In this document: in pieces, positions 21,898-31,527 of the stretch
Position numbering within the stretch: position 1 is the first letter of the stretch
Layout of the letters: the number at the start of each line of letters is the position of its first letter
NCBI RefSeq assembly: GCF_023091745.1
Contig: NC_068933.1
Coordinates: 23,688,001 to 23,752,000, forward strand
Direction of reading: 5' to 3'
DNA: 64,000 nt
Source of the DNA: Budorcas taxicolor
Lineage: Eukaryota; Chordata; Mammalia; Artiodactyla; Bovidae
The notes under the pieces: model-generated
The model's database searches: none
Told to the model about the DNA's origin: nothing
What the model saw: the letters and a program-made list of their open reading frames with translations, nothing else
Program-made: the position numbers and the translations under genes

Positions 21898-21904
21898 TTG
21901 AACA

Positions 21905-22199
21905 AACAAAACAGAAGCAAACTCACAGATACTGAGAACAACCTAGTGGGCGCCAGAGGGAAGTGGGTAGCAGGGATGAGGGAAATCGGTGAGACAGGTT
22001 AAGAGGTACAAACTTCCAGTACAAAATAAATGAGTCACAGGATGGGGACTACAGTCAATAAGTATAGTATCTGTATGGTGATGTATCATAACTAGACTTA
22101 TTAGAGTGATTATTTTATAATGTATAAAAATATCACTATGTTATACACCTGAAACTAATACACTATTGTTAAGCCAATTATTCTTCAATCAAAAATTTT
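21905..22199 (+). mobile_element. L1 3' UTR fragment, older type
   Basis: Carries the 3' UTR pattern of older mammalian L1 families: acctagtgggcgccagaggg, ggactacagtcaataagtat, tacacctgaaactaatacac. It starts at a gcaaactcacag block typical of the section after ORF2. Confidence 0.8.
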
Positions 22200-22540
22200 A
22201 AAATGCTACAGCTGAACCTACAAAACACAGACTTGGAAAATAAATTTATGGTTACCAAAGGGGAAAGGTTGGTGGGGGTGTATAAATTGGAAGTTTAGGA
22301 TTGATATATACATATTACTATATTTAAAATGGATGACCAACAAGGTCCTACTGTATAGCAGAGGAAACTCAACGCAATATTCTGTTATAACCTAAACGGG
22401 AAAAGAATTTGAACAAGAATAGATGTATGCATAACCAAATCACTTTGCTGTACATCTGAAACTATCACAACATTATAAATGAACTATACTCAAAATGAAC
22501 TAAAGTTTTAAAATAAAACATTTAAAAAGTAAAACAATGA
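22200..22540 (+). mobile_element. L1 3' UTR fragment, further copy
   Basis: Blocks tttatggttaccaaagggg, ggatgaccaacaaggtccta and tttgctgtacatctgaaac match the L1 3' end at 20340-20580. It ends in an A-rich stretch near 22535. Confidence 0.88.
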
Positions 22541-22960
22541 CTTTACAAAATTTGAAAATGATTACACATAGAAGTGGTCTGCGTATGTGATAGGTCCTAT
22601 AGTTGATGATGCACTTGAACCCTTACCTCTTTGAGAAGATGGACTCATCTTGTGGGCTCAGTCGGTCACCTTATAGACATTTCTGAGGGTGTCCAGCCAA
22701 CTCATGAGGACTTCCCCTTCTGGAGGAACTGTCTTTGATCCCCAGAGATAAGTGTTTTTAACTATAAGACACTGTCCCAAGGCCCAGGTGTCCCATCCTT
22801 CTTTGAGTTCCATTAGAAACCAGTGTATCCTTACAATAAGTTACTAAGCCTACTTACCTTAGCTTCATTTGGATTCTATGACTCATAATCAAATGAGCCT
22901 TAATTCGTCCAGCAAGGTGAAATAATAAATTATTTTATATTTTAACAGCAATAGAATTTC
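22541..22960 (-). other. Single-copy-looking stretch with two splice-donor-like sites (-)
   Basis: No repeat family recognised. On the - strand, CAAAGAG|GTAAGG lies at about 22626 and GCTAAG|GTAAGT at about 22857. The first follows a short open run (EGEVLMSWLDTLRNVYKVTD) that ends in TGA about 40 bases before the donor. This could be a decayed or alternative exon of the gene suspected at 24.5-27.7 kb, or chance. Confidence 0.18.
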
Positions 22961-23810
22961 CCTTAGGGATGGAATTTTTTTATGAACAACATTATTGTGA
23001 AATTACTCATAAAGGTAACCATTAGCAACAACCAAAACATTCATCAACAGGGACCAGTTGAATAAACTGCGATATAGCCACACAAAAGTATACTATGCAA
23101 TAAAAAACAATCAAATCGATTCCTACATATGAATATGACCTATACAAGATGCATTAAATGGAGAAAACAAAGTAGAGTATGTCTATTATACCTCCTCTTA
23201 TGTGAGTGTATTTATACACTTTATCTATAAAGGTATATAAAACAAAAAATTTAAATTAAAATATGGTTACCCATTGTGATAGAGAAACAGAAAAGAGGGG
23301 CTAGGCATGGAAGCAGGATTTTTCTGAATATACCTCATAAAAGTGTTTATTCTTGGTAATGTAATTGCTTCTTATGTTCAAGATTAAATTAATCACTAAG
23401 AATAAAAAAAGCTAAAATAAATGAATATAACCATATATTACTCTGGAGACATAACTAAGAGAAAACTCATTTCAAATGACTTTCCTATATTTTGATTTTA
23501 AATTCTCATGTGGATTACATTTTAAGGGGAAAAAAAGAGCAAAAAACAAACGATTCAATAGTCTTAATACTAGTAGAAATATTTGTACTACCACTTTGAG
23601 ATTGTTTCACATATACTGTAGGATATATAGCAAGTGGTTATATAGAATTTGATGGGAAACATGGGTAAAAGTTGCAGTTTTACAAGATGAAAAATTTTCT
23701 AGAGATGGATGATGGTGATGGTAGCATTTGTGAATGTATTTGATACCAATGAACTGTACAGTTAAAAATGTACCACAACAACAAAAAAAATGGGAAAAAA
23801 GGTTAAAACA
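22961..23810 (+). mobile_element. Old, diverged L1 3' end pieces
   Basis: Blocks catcaacagggaccagttga, gttgaataaactgcgatat (23035-23080) and gatggtgatggtagcatt, aatgaactgtacagttaaa (23706-23766) are typical of ancient mammalian L1 3' ends. Heavy divergence; boundaries are approximate and two copies may be involved. Confidence 0.65.
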
Positions 23811-24499
23811 AATTGTCAGGAAACAATTTTCAGTAAAAAAGAGATTCAAGTATACAATAAAATATATTGAATAAATTTCTTATAATTTTACAATTTAACT
23901 GATACTATCTACATAAAAGTTATATTTTCCTCATAAATCTTTTCTAGCTTTTTCTGCTGACAAGTCTTAGGAGCACAACAAAGGACAGAACTTTTTTTGC
24001 CTGAGAAAAATACCCTGACAAGTAGTTTAGAATTTATGGTGAAATTCCTAAGGCAGAAGTTGCTGGTAGAGAGCTGAGTGGATCCATCAAGGATGAGCAA
24101 GAATTTGAAGGTGGAGAGCAGTGCATTGGGTGTTGCTGCAGCTAAGAATAGGTGGGGAGATGAAGCACAGATACCCACAAACTCAGCAACTCAACAAAAG
24201 TGGAGGGTGCTCCAGAGGGGACCCCAAAATGCTATATACCCCTGGGCAAAAATGATGGGAATTGGAGGGATGCCAAGCTCCTACTCTACAGAGAATAGCA
24301 TTAAACCAGTTTGATTTGCAAAGGTTAGGCTACTTCTGACACTAGAATTACATTATCAACACAACCCAGAACTCCAAACATTTTAGAATACCCTCGAAGA
24401 GGATGAAAGCATGACAACTGTCAACGAGGCATGTAGCAATAAGGGCCAGGTGTGGTGAGTGCATGATACATAACACGGCACAGCTGGGAGACCGCTTAC
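23811..24499. other. Unassigned, possibly intronic
   Basis: No repeat or gene recognised. An 89-codon frame on the - strand (23909-24178) has no domain I can identify. If the exon at 24500-24616 is real, this lies in its downstream intron. Confidence 0.25.
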
Positions 24500-24616
24500 C
24501 ACACTGCTCTTCCGCCCCATCCGGGCACTCCTGCTCTCTGCTGCAGAGCCAGGCCACAGGAATGTACCTCCCACCACATGCAGCTTGCCTCGACGTGACA
24601 CCACATTTCATCTGCA
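24500..24616 (-). CDS. Candidate exon: LDL-receptor class A module
   Basis: Read on the - strand, an acceptor (tttgcttcttggtcatccag) precedes 117 bases and a donor TGTG|GTAAGC follows. Both boundaries are phase 1, and 117 bases with phases 1-1 is the classical layout of LDLRa module exons. The translation has C..., ACGGRYIPVAWLC, then SREQECPDGAEEQC: the IP..W.C and C.DG..E..C landmarks of the fold. LDLRa modules are extracellular, disulphide-bonded and calcium-binding. Two key residues are altered: the third Cys is Tyr (TAC) and the Asp after the fourth Cys is Ser, so folding or Ca2+ binding would be impaired. It could be a degenerate module or a pseudogene. The parent gene is not identified. 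Confidence 0.5.
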
Positions 24617-25796
24617 CTGGATGACCAAGAAGCAAAGCCATCAGAGTTCCTGGTTTCCTTGGGTCCAGGATAAGCTGCAGTCAACACTCTCCTTGAAAGA
24701 CCTTCCTTCAACTACTACCTAGGGGAAAGCTAGAGGGTTCAGTACCCTAAAAACCCATGAAGGTTCACCACTGATACTGGAGTTTTTGCTTTGGGGACCG
24801 TTCTTTCTGATGCTGTGGAGTTGCTGCTGGAGATCTGTCATTCACCTCCCCGTTGTCCTGTTAGAATGGCTCAGACTTGCACTTGTGCTTAAAAAGATAC
24901 GACTACTTTTCCTCCAGGTCTGATTTGGTCTTAAAGACTCAGTATGAAGAGTTGCAAGTTTAGAAGTCTGGGCTCAAAGCACTTGACTTCAGTTTACTTT
25001 TAGAAGTGTAGATATAGCTTCAAGTGAAGTTGGGGTTTGGGGTCCTACATGCCATCTTTATAAGAAAGCCTCTAACAGCCTGGTTACACATAAGTTTTCA
25101 GTTCTTTGCAGGATATTGATTCACATTATCAGTTTCATTCAAATCATGAACTTATGTTTATCAACCCTGAATGATCAGTGATCAAAAATAAGCCTGTTAT
25201 GGGTGTGGTACTCAGAGGGAAACACCAGGAAGGCTTGACTGTATTTAGTTTACTATTTCATTCCTAACTTTCGAAAAGAAAAAGTCAATCCTCGGTTTTG
25301 AGAAAACAAACGGTCTGACTCATTCAGTAGAAGTCTCTACAAGACGCAGTGACAACCCAGCAGTCTTAACCTAGGGACAATGTGTACATGTGGGATGGAA
25401 AGTCACGTGATGGGAGTTTTCAATGGAAGCCCACCTCGTAGACTACACCTTCTTTGGTAAGGACCAGACCTTACCTGCATAGTGGTTTTTAGCAAGTTAC
25501 TCAATAATTCATTTTAAAAGGCTGGCTTATAAATTGCATTATAAATGAAAGACTTGGGAGGTACTGGTTATTAATGAACAACTGGAACAACTTTGCCAGT
25601 GATACACATACCATCCAGGTGATCCCATTTAACTTGATTAAAACCCTTCAACTGAAAGCAGGTGAGGTCAATAATCCCAGGCTCAGTTGTCAGGCTACTA
25701 GGTTGCAGTTTTGGTTAGACCACATACTAACATATCACCTCGGAGACTTATCACCTTATTTCTTGTCTATAAAGTGAGGCTAGTGAATAAGTAGTT
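24617..25796. other. Unassigned, possibly intronic
   Basis: No recognisable repeat or coding block. If the - strand gene model is right, this is intron. Confidence 0.3.
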
Positions 25797-26039
25797 CAGG
25801 CCAGAATACTGGAGTGGGTAGCCTTTCCCTTCTCCAGGGGATCTTTCCAACCTAGGGATCGAACCCAGGTCTCCCTCATTACAGGCAGATTCTTTACCAG
25901 CTGAGCCACCAGGGAAGCCCAAGAATACTGGAGTGGGTAGCCTATCCCTTCTCCAGGAGATCTTCCCAACCCAGAAGTCAAACCAGGATCTCCTGCATTG
26001 CAGGTGGATTCTATAACAGCTGAGCTACTAGAGAAGCCC
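25797..26039 (-). mobile_element. Bov-tA SINE with partial duplication
   Basis: Two copies of the Bov-tA head half stand in tandem: gaatactggagtgggtagcc occurs at about 25804 and 25923, and each is followed by a tRNA-like head ending in agccacc/tact-aggg/gaagccc. It is a dimeric variant rather than two separate insertions, because no target duplication separates them. Confidence 0.88.
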
Positions 26040-26367
26040 CAGTGAACAAGTGTTTCTAAAAGGAAAATTCAAGGATTTAACGAGTCCAGAGTCACTTGGC
26101 ATAAACTCATCAAGTAAATGCTCCTGGACTCTTTTGTCATCTTCTATCAGATCCTTCCAGAAGGAGCCCAGTGAGGCCTGCAGTCAACCCTCGGAGACTC
26201 GCACAGCTAGGCGAGTCCCATCTGGAACACTATTCTGCCCTGGGGATTCTCAGTCTGGAGATTCAGTGTGCACACGTATTCTACATACCATCTGTAGATG
26301 GGTCTCAAACATTAGTTTTCAGAGTCAGGTACATGCTTCCTGTGACTAAATTAAAATTTTACTAACA
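26040..26367. other. Unassigned stretch
   Basis: Frames of 64 and 99 codons are open on the + strand, without recognisable motifs. Nothing else seen. Confidence 0.25.
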
Positions 26368-26572
26368 TATCTGGTGACTCAGATGGTAAAGAATCTGCCT
26401 GCAGTGCAGGAGACATGGGTTCGATCCCTGGGTTGGGAAGAGCCCCTGGAGAAGGGAATGGCAACCCACTCCAGTATTCTTGCCTGGGAAATCCCATGGT
26501 CAGAGGAGCCTGGTGGGCTCCAGTCCATGGGGTCGCAAAAAGTCGGACATGACTGAGCAGCTAACACTTTCA
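26368..26572 (+). mobile_element. Bov-tA SINE
   Basis: Head tctggtgactcagatggtaa with GGTTCGATCCCTGG B-box-like block, then the BOV-A unit to catgactgagcagctaacac. Complete. Confidence 0.93.
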
Positions 26573-27499
26573 TTTTATGTATTAAGTTTACAGTAGTTTT
26601 CTTATAGTCTGTCAATATACAAAGCATATTGTGTACAATATACAAAGCAGATCACCTGCTGTTCTACAGCAGACATCATAAACATGTCTTCCCATCAGAA
26701 GGCTTTGGGAAACACTGCTTAGTGAAAAAGACAAGTAACTTTAAATCCCATTTCAGGAGTGGGGCTGACAGACCACACACAGGTAAGGGCTTCCTGCCAA
26801 GCAGAGATGCTCCAGCAGGTTAGGCAGAAACCCTGAGGGTTAGAATCCCTACTGGAGGACAAACACCTCAGAGATGAAGGGCCATCTCCTCCAAACGAGT
26901 TCAGAGTACCTTGACCAAGAAAGTGTCTAAGTTAAAAAAAAAAAAAAAAGAAAAAGGATTTAAAGCCTGCCTCCATCCACGAGGGCCAAATAGGAGCACC
27001 TGTCAGGAGGGACGCACTCTGGCAGGCCAGGTGGTCTGACAAACGCTGGGCAGCTCCTGCACCGGCTAAGTCACCAGCCACCGACCCTATGGGAGCTGAG
27101 GGTGTCTCAGCCACCCTGGGACCCAGCGCAACTCTCTCTGCTTTGGGGTCCGCCTGCACCTGAGTGGTATTAACAAGTGCTGCTGCACCTTGCTTGCCAA
27201 CCGCACTTGGGAACAAACTCCAGGGCTGTTTTGGAGGGAAGTACCCCTTTCCAAGGTCCCAAGCCTCAGGAGAGGCCTGGTTAAACCTGGGCGGCCTGCC
27301 CATCAGAGACAAAGGCTAGAAAGCCAATCCCACTCCCCAGGACGGTGGGGAATCTAGGAAGAAGCGTGTCGAGAGGCCTTCCATTCCCATAGAGGGCCAA
27401 AAACCAAATGGCACACAGTTTGTCCGCTGAGCCCACCCACCAGGCAGGTTTGTTAAGGAGTTAAGGGCTGAGAAGCCCAGGGCCCTCCAGATGGTCCAG
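26573..27499. other. Unassigned, with A-run at 26934-26949
   Basis: A 16-base A-run at 26934-26949 could be the tail of an unrecognised retroelement. No gene was recognised. Sequence becomes GC-rich towards the CpG island. Confidence 0.25.
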
Positions 27500-27511
27500 C
27501 CTCCCCTCCCG

Positions 27512-27519
27512 TATAAAAG
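27512..27519 (+). promoter_or_regulatory. TATA-like box
   Basis: TATAAAAG in a GC-rich surrounding (cccgtataaaaggtcatcgc). It points to the +, opposite to the candidate exon at 27638-27714, so it would suggest a divergent transcript, or it may be chance. Confidence 0.3.
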
Positions 27520-27637
27520 GTCATCGCAGGACGAGGGACACACCGCGCACACCTAGCGAGGGCGCCCCAAGCTCTCTTCCGCCCCCGCCCCGCAGCCTGC
27601 TGATTGGGATGCGCGCCCGCCAGGGGCCCCCACTCAC

Positions 27638-27714
27638 CGGTCGCGGAGCCCCTTGAGGCCGCCCAGTGCGACCAGCACGGGCGCCTGGAGCAGAAGGAGC
27701 GCCAGGTGTCGCAT
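27638..27714 (-). CDS. Candidate first coding exon, signal-peptide-like
   Basis: The ATG at 27714-27712 (- strand) lies in a good Kozak context (GCGGCCATGC). It opens 25 codons that read as a signal peptide: MRHLALLLLQAPVLVALGG, a short basic start then a Leu/Val/Ala core. The exon ends at GACCG|GTGAGT, a strong donor, in phase 2. The LDLRa-like exon 3 kb downstream is phase 1, so the two cannot be joined directly and another exon would be needed between. Secreted or membrane protein is the inference. I do not recognise the gene. Confidence 0.5.
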
Positions 27715-28074
27715 GGCCGCGAAGAGACAAAGAAACCCGGGCGCGAGGCGCGTGGATGCAGCCGGCCGGCGGAGCGCACTGGGCGCCCAGGCGGCTTTAA
27801 CTCTTACTCCCGCCCCGCAAGGGGAACGCCGGCGCAGGTGGGCGCGGTGGGCGGCGTGCTCTGGGAGTCGGCGCCAAATGATCCCAGGAAGGAGCTGGGC
27901 TGCAGACCGGACCTTCTGGGGGTGTGCACCTCTTCTGGGGGTGCTCGGTGGCCACGAGAGCTTGGGACTCCCGGGGCCCTTCCTGCAGTGGAGAGCAGAC
28001 GCTCAGCTGAGTCAAGGCCGTTATCACACTTACGGTCGAGTTAGGGATGGTCGGCCATACTTAAGGTTTCTCAA

Positions 28075-29332
28075 AGGTTTAAACAATAACAACAAAAATA
28101 ATTGGTTTACAATGTTGTGCCAATGCCTGCTGAAAAGCAAAATGACTCAGTTACACACACATATACAATCTTTTAAAAATGCTCTTTTCCATTATGGTTT
28201 ATCCCAGGAGATTGGATTTAGTTCCTTGGGCTATACAGTAGGGCCTTGTTGTTTAACCATACTAAATGTGATAGCTTGCATCTCTCTCTGTGTGTGTGTG
28301 TGCTCAGTCACGTCCCACTCTTTGCAACTCCATGGGCTGTGACCTGCCAGGATCCTCTGTCCATGGGATTTTCCAGGCAAGAATACGGGAGGGGGTGATC
28401 ATTTCCTCCTCCAGAGGATCTTCCCTACCCGGAGACGGAACCCAGGTCCCTTGTGTCTTCTGCAATGGCAGGCAGATTTTTTACCACTGCACCACCTGGG
28501 AAGCCCAGCCCAAACTCCAGGTCAACCTCTTCCTCTCCACCCCTCCCTCTTGGGAACCAGGAGTCTGTTCACCAAGTCTGAGTCTGTTTCTGACTTATAG
28601 ACAGGTTCATTTGTGCCATATTTTAGATTCCACATATAAGTGATATCATAGAGTATTTGTCTCTTTCTGACTTACTTCATTTAGTATGAAAATCTCTAGT
28701 TGCATCCACAGTCCTGCAAATGGCATTATTTTGATCTTTTCATGGCTGAGTAGTATTTCATTGTAAATACATACCACATCCTCTTTATTTATCCATCTAT
28801 TGATAGCCATTTAGCTTGTTTCCGTGTCTTGGCTATTGTGAACAGTGCTGCCATATTTCTTTTTGAATTATAGTTTTGTCTGGATATATACTGTTTTTAG
28901 CTTTTTGAGGAAAGTCCACACTGTTTTCCATAGTGGCTGTACCAACTTATATTCCCATCATTTTAATAATATTAACTCTTTCAATCTAACAGCATGGGGT
29001 ATATTTCAATTTCTTTGAGTAATCTTCAATTTCCTTTATTAAAGTTTTGATAGTTCTCAGCCTATAAGTCCTTCACCTCCTTGGTCATGTTTATTCCCAA
29101 GTATTTTATTGGGGGTGTGTGTGATTTTAAAAGGTACTTTTTTTTTTTTTTACTTTCCCTTTCTGATATTACATTGGTGTAAAGAAATGCTACCAATTTC
29201 TATAGGCTAACCTTGTATCCTGCTACCTCGCTGAATTAATTTTCAGTTCTAACAGTTTTTGTGTGGAGTTTTTAGGATTCTATATATGGTATTATGTCAT
29301 CTGCTTATAATGACAACTTTACATCTTCCTTT
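28075..29332 (-). mobile_element. L1 LINE 3' part, antisense
   Basis: On the + strand: ggagattggatttagttcctt, gctatacagtagggccttgt, cacatataagtgatatcata, ggctattgtgaacagtgctg, and antisense ORF2 C-terminus blocks (aaggtactttttt, gtatcctgctacctcgctga). It is split by a Bov-tA at 28284-28505 and truncated by the BovB at 29333. Confidence 0.9.
28284..28505 (-). mobile_element. Bov-tA SINE with (TG)n start
   Basis: A (TG)8 run (28287-28302) precedes the complement of the BOV-A end and head (to ccaccacctgggaagcccag is the + strand end, 28487-28505). The L1 blocks on both sides belong together. Confidence 0.92.
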
Positions 29333-31307
29333 CTATGGACAGAGGTTCGTGACATTGTCCAGGAGGCAGTGATCAAAACCATCCCCAAGAAAAAGAAATG
29401 CAAAAAGGCAAAATGGTTGTCTAATGAGACCTTACAAATAGCTGAGAAAAGAAAAGATGCTAAAGGCAAAGGAGAAAAGGAAAGATATACCTGTTTGAAT
29501 GGAGAGTTCCAGAGAATAGCAAGGAGAGATAAGAAAGCCTTCCTCAGTGATCAATGCAAAGAAATAGAGGAAAACAACAGAATGGGAAAGACTAGAGATC
29601 TCTTCAAGAAAATTAGAGATACCAAGGGCACATTTCATCCAAAGATGGGCACAATAAAGGACAGAAATGGTATGGACCTAACAAAAGCAGAAGATGTTAA
29701 GAAGAGGTGGCAAGAATACACAGAAGAACTATACAAAAAAGATCTTCATAAGCCATATAACCACAATGCTGTGATCACTCACCTAGAGCCAGACTTTCTG
29801 GAATGTGAAGTCAAGTGGGCCTTAGAAAGCATCACTATGAACAAAGCTAGTGGAGGTGATGGAATTCCAGTAGAGCTATTTCAGACCCTGAAAGATGATG
29901 CTGTGAAAGTGCTGCACTCAATATGCCAGCAAATTTGGAAAACTCAGCAGTGGCCACAGGACAGGAAAAGGTCCGTTTTCATTCCAATCCCAAAGAAGGG
30001 CAATGCCAAAGAATGTTTACATTACCACACAATTGCACTCACCTCACACACTAGCAAAGTAATGCTCAAAATTCTCCAAGCCAGGCGTCAACAGTGCATG
30101 AACCATGAAATTCCAGATGTTCAAGCTGGATTTAGAAAAGGCAGAGGAACCAGAGATAAATTGCCAATATCCGTTGGATCATAGAAAAGCAAGAGAATTC
30201 CAAAAATAAAATCTACTTCTGCTTTATTCTTTACGCCAAAGCCTTTGGCTGTATAGATCACAACAAACTGTGGCAAATTCTGAAAGAGATGGGAATACCA
30301 GACCACCTTACCTGCCTTCTGAGAAATCTGTATGCAGGTCAAGAAGCAACAGTTAGAACCTGACATGGAACAACAGACTGGTTCTAAATTAGGAAAGGAA
30401 TATGTCAAGCCTATATATCGTTACCCTGCTTGTTTAACTTATATGCAGAATACATCATGCTAAATGCCGGACTGGATGAAGCACAAGCTGGACTCAAGAT
30501 TGCTGGAGGAAATATCAATAACCTCAGATATGCAGATGACACCACCCTTATGGCAGAAAGTGATAAGGAACTAAAAAGCCTCTTGATCAAAGTGAAAGAG
30601 GAGAGTGAAAAAGCTGGCTTAAAATTCAACATTCAGAAAACTAAGATCATGGCATCCGGTCCCATAACTCCATGGCAAATAGGTAGAGAAACAATGGAAA
30701 CAGAGACAGACTTTATTTTGGGGGGCTCCAAAATCACTGCAGATGGTGACTACAGCCATGAAATTAAAAGACGCTTGCTCCTTGGAATAAAAGCTATGAC
30801 CAACCTAGACAGCATATTAAAAAGCAAAGACATTACTTTGCCAACAATGATCTATTTAGTCAAAGCTATGGTTTTTCCAGTAGTCATGTATGGATGTGAG
30901 AGTTGAGAGAAAGCTGAGCACCGAAGAATTGATGCTTTTGAACTGTGGTTTTGGAGAAGACTCTTGAGAGTCTCTTGGACTGCAAGGATCTCAAACAAGT
31001 CCATCCTAAAGGAAATCAGTCCTGAATATTCACTGGAAGGACTGATGCTGAAGCTGAAACTCCAATAACTTTGGCCACCTGATGTGAAGAACTGACTCAT
31101 TGGAAAAGACCCTGATGCTGGGAAAGATTGAAGACAGTAGAAGAAGGGGACGACAGAGGATGAGATGGTTGGATGACATCACCGACTCAATGGACATGAG
31201 TGTGAGCAAGCTCTGGGAGTTGGTGTTGGACAGGGAAACCTGGCCTGCTGCAGTCCATGCGGTCACAAAGTTGGACACAACTGAGTGACTGAACTGAACC
31301 GAACCTC
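29333..31307 (+). mobile_element. BovB LINE (RTE), RT active site intact
   Basis: About 2 kb of the about 3.2 kb element; the 5' endonuclease part is missing. An open frame of nearly 300 codons ends at 30182 and covers the region before and into RT (KASGGDGIPVELF, DVQAGFRKGRGTRD). After a frameshift near 30165 the palm motif YADD is intact at 30529-30540. Later frames to 30906 are open, with a stop (TGA) after WMCES-like sequence. Its 3' end is gactgaactgaaccgaacc, a BovB tail tandem repeat. RTE reverse transcriptase copies its own RNA and BOV-A SINE RNA. Confidence 0.95.
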
Positions 31308-31315
31308 CACTTCAG

Positions 31316-31527
31316 ATGCCTCTTCCCAGGTGGCACAGTGGCCTCCTGCCAATGCAAGAGGCATAAGAGATGCAGGTTTGATCCCTCAGTTGGGAAGCTC
31401 CTTTGGAGGAGGAAATTTGGCAACCCATTCCAGTATTCTTGTCTGGAAAATCCCATGGACAGAGGAGCCTGGCAGGTTACAGTCCAGGGGACTGCAAAAA
31501 GGCAGACACAACTGAGCACACACAAAC
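31316..31527 (+). mobile_element. Bov-tA SINE
   Basis: Head tcttcccaggtggcacagtg, diverged B-box-like GGTTTGATCCCTCA, then the BOV-A unit to cacaactgagcacacacaaa. It follows the BovB 3' end within 10 bases. Confidence 0.9.

Larger units (their letters stand above)
27500..27990. promoter_or_regulatory. CpG island, probable promoter
   Basis: Dense CpG dinucleotides and GC-rich text from about 27540 to 27900 in an otherwise AT-rich window. It contains the candidate first exon on the - strand (27638-27714) and, on the + strand, a TATA-like box (27512-27519) and an inverted CCAAT (CTGATTGG, about 27600). Long frames here on both strands are composition artefacts. Such islands mark mammalian promoters active in the germ line. 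Confidence 0.7.

Noticed and set aside
27512..27519. TATA box as promoter of the - strand exon
   Set aside because: It points the other way and lies downstream of that exon, so it cannot serve it; kept only as a weak + strand site.
27653..28342. Open frame of 229 codons on the + strand over the CpG island
   Set aside because: It spans the GC-rich island, then runs into antisense L1 and a Bov-tA. No domain is visible; GC-rich DNA has few stops. Composition artefact.
29294..30184. Frame of 296 codons that could be called a gene
   Set aside because: It is the BovB RT region. Its first dozen codons come from the flanking L1, so it is a chance fusion.
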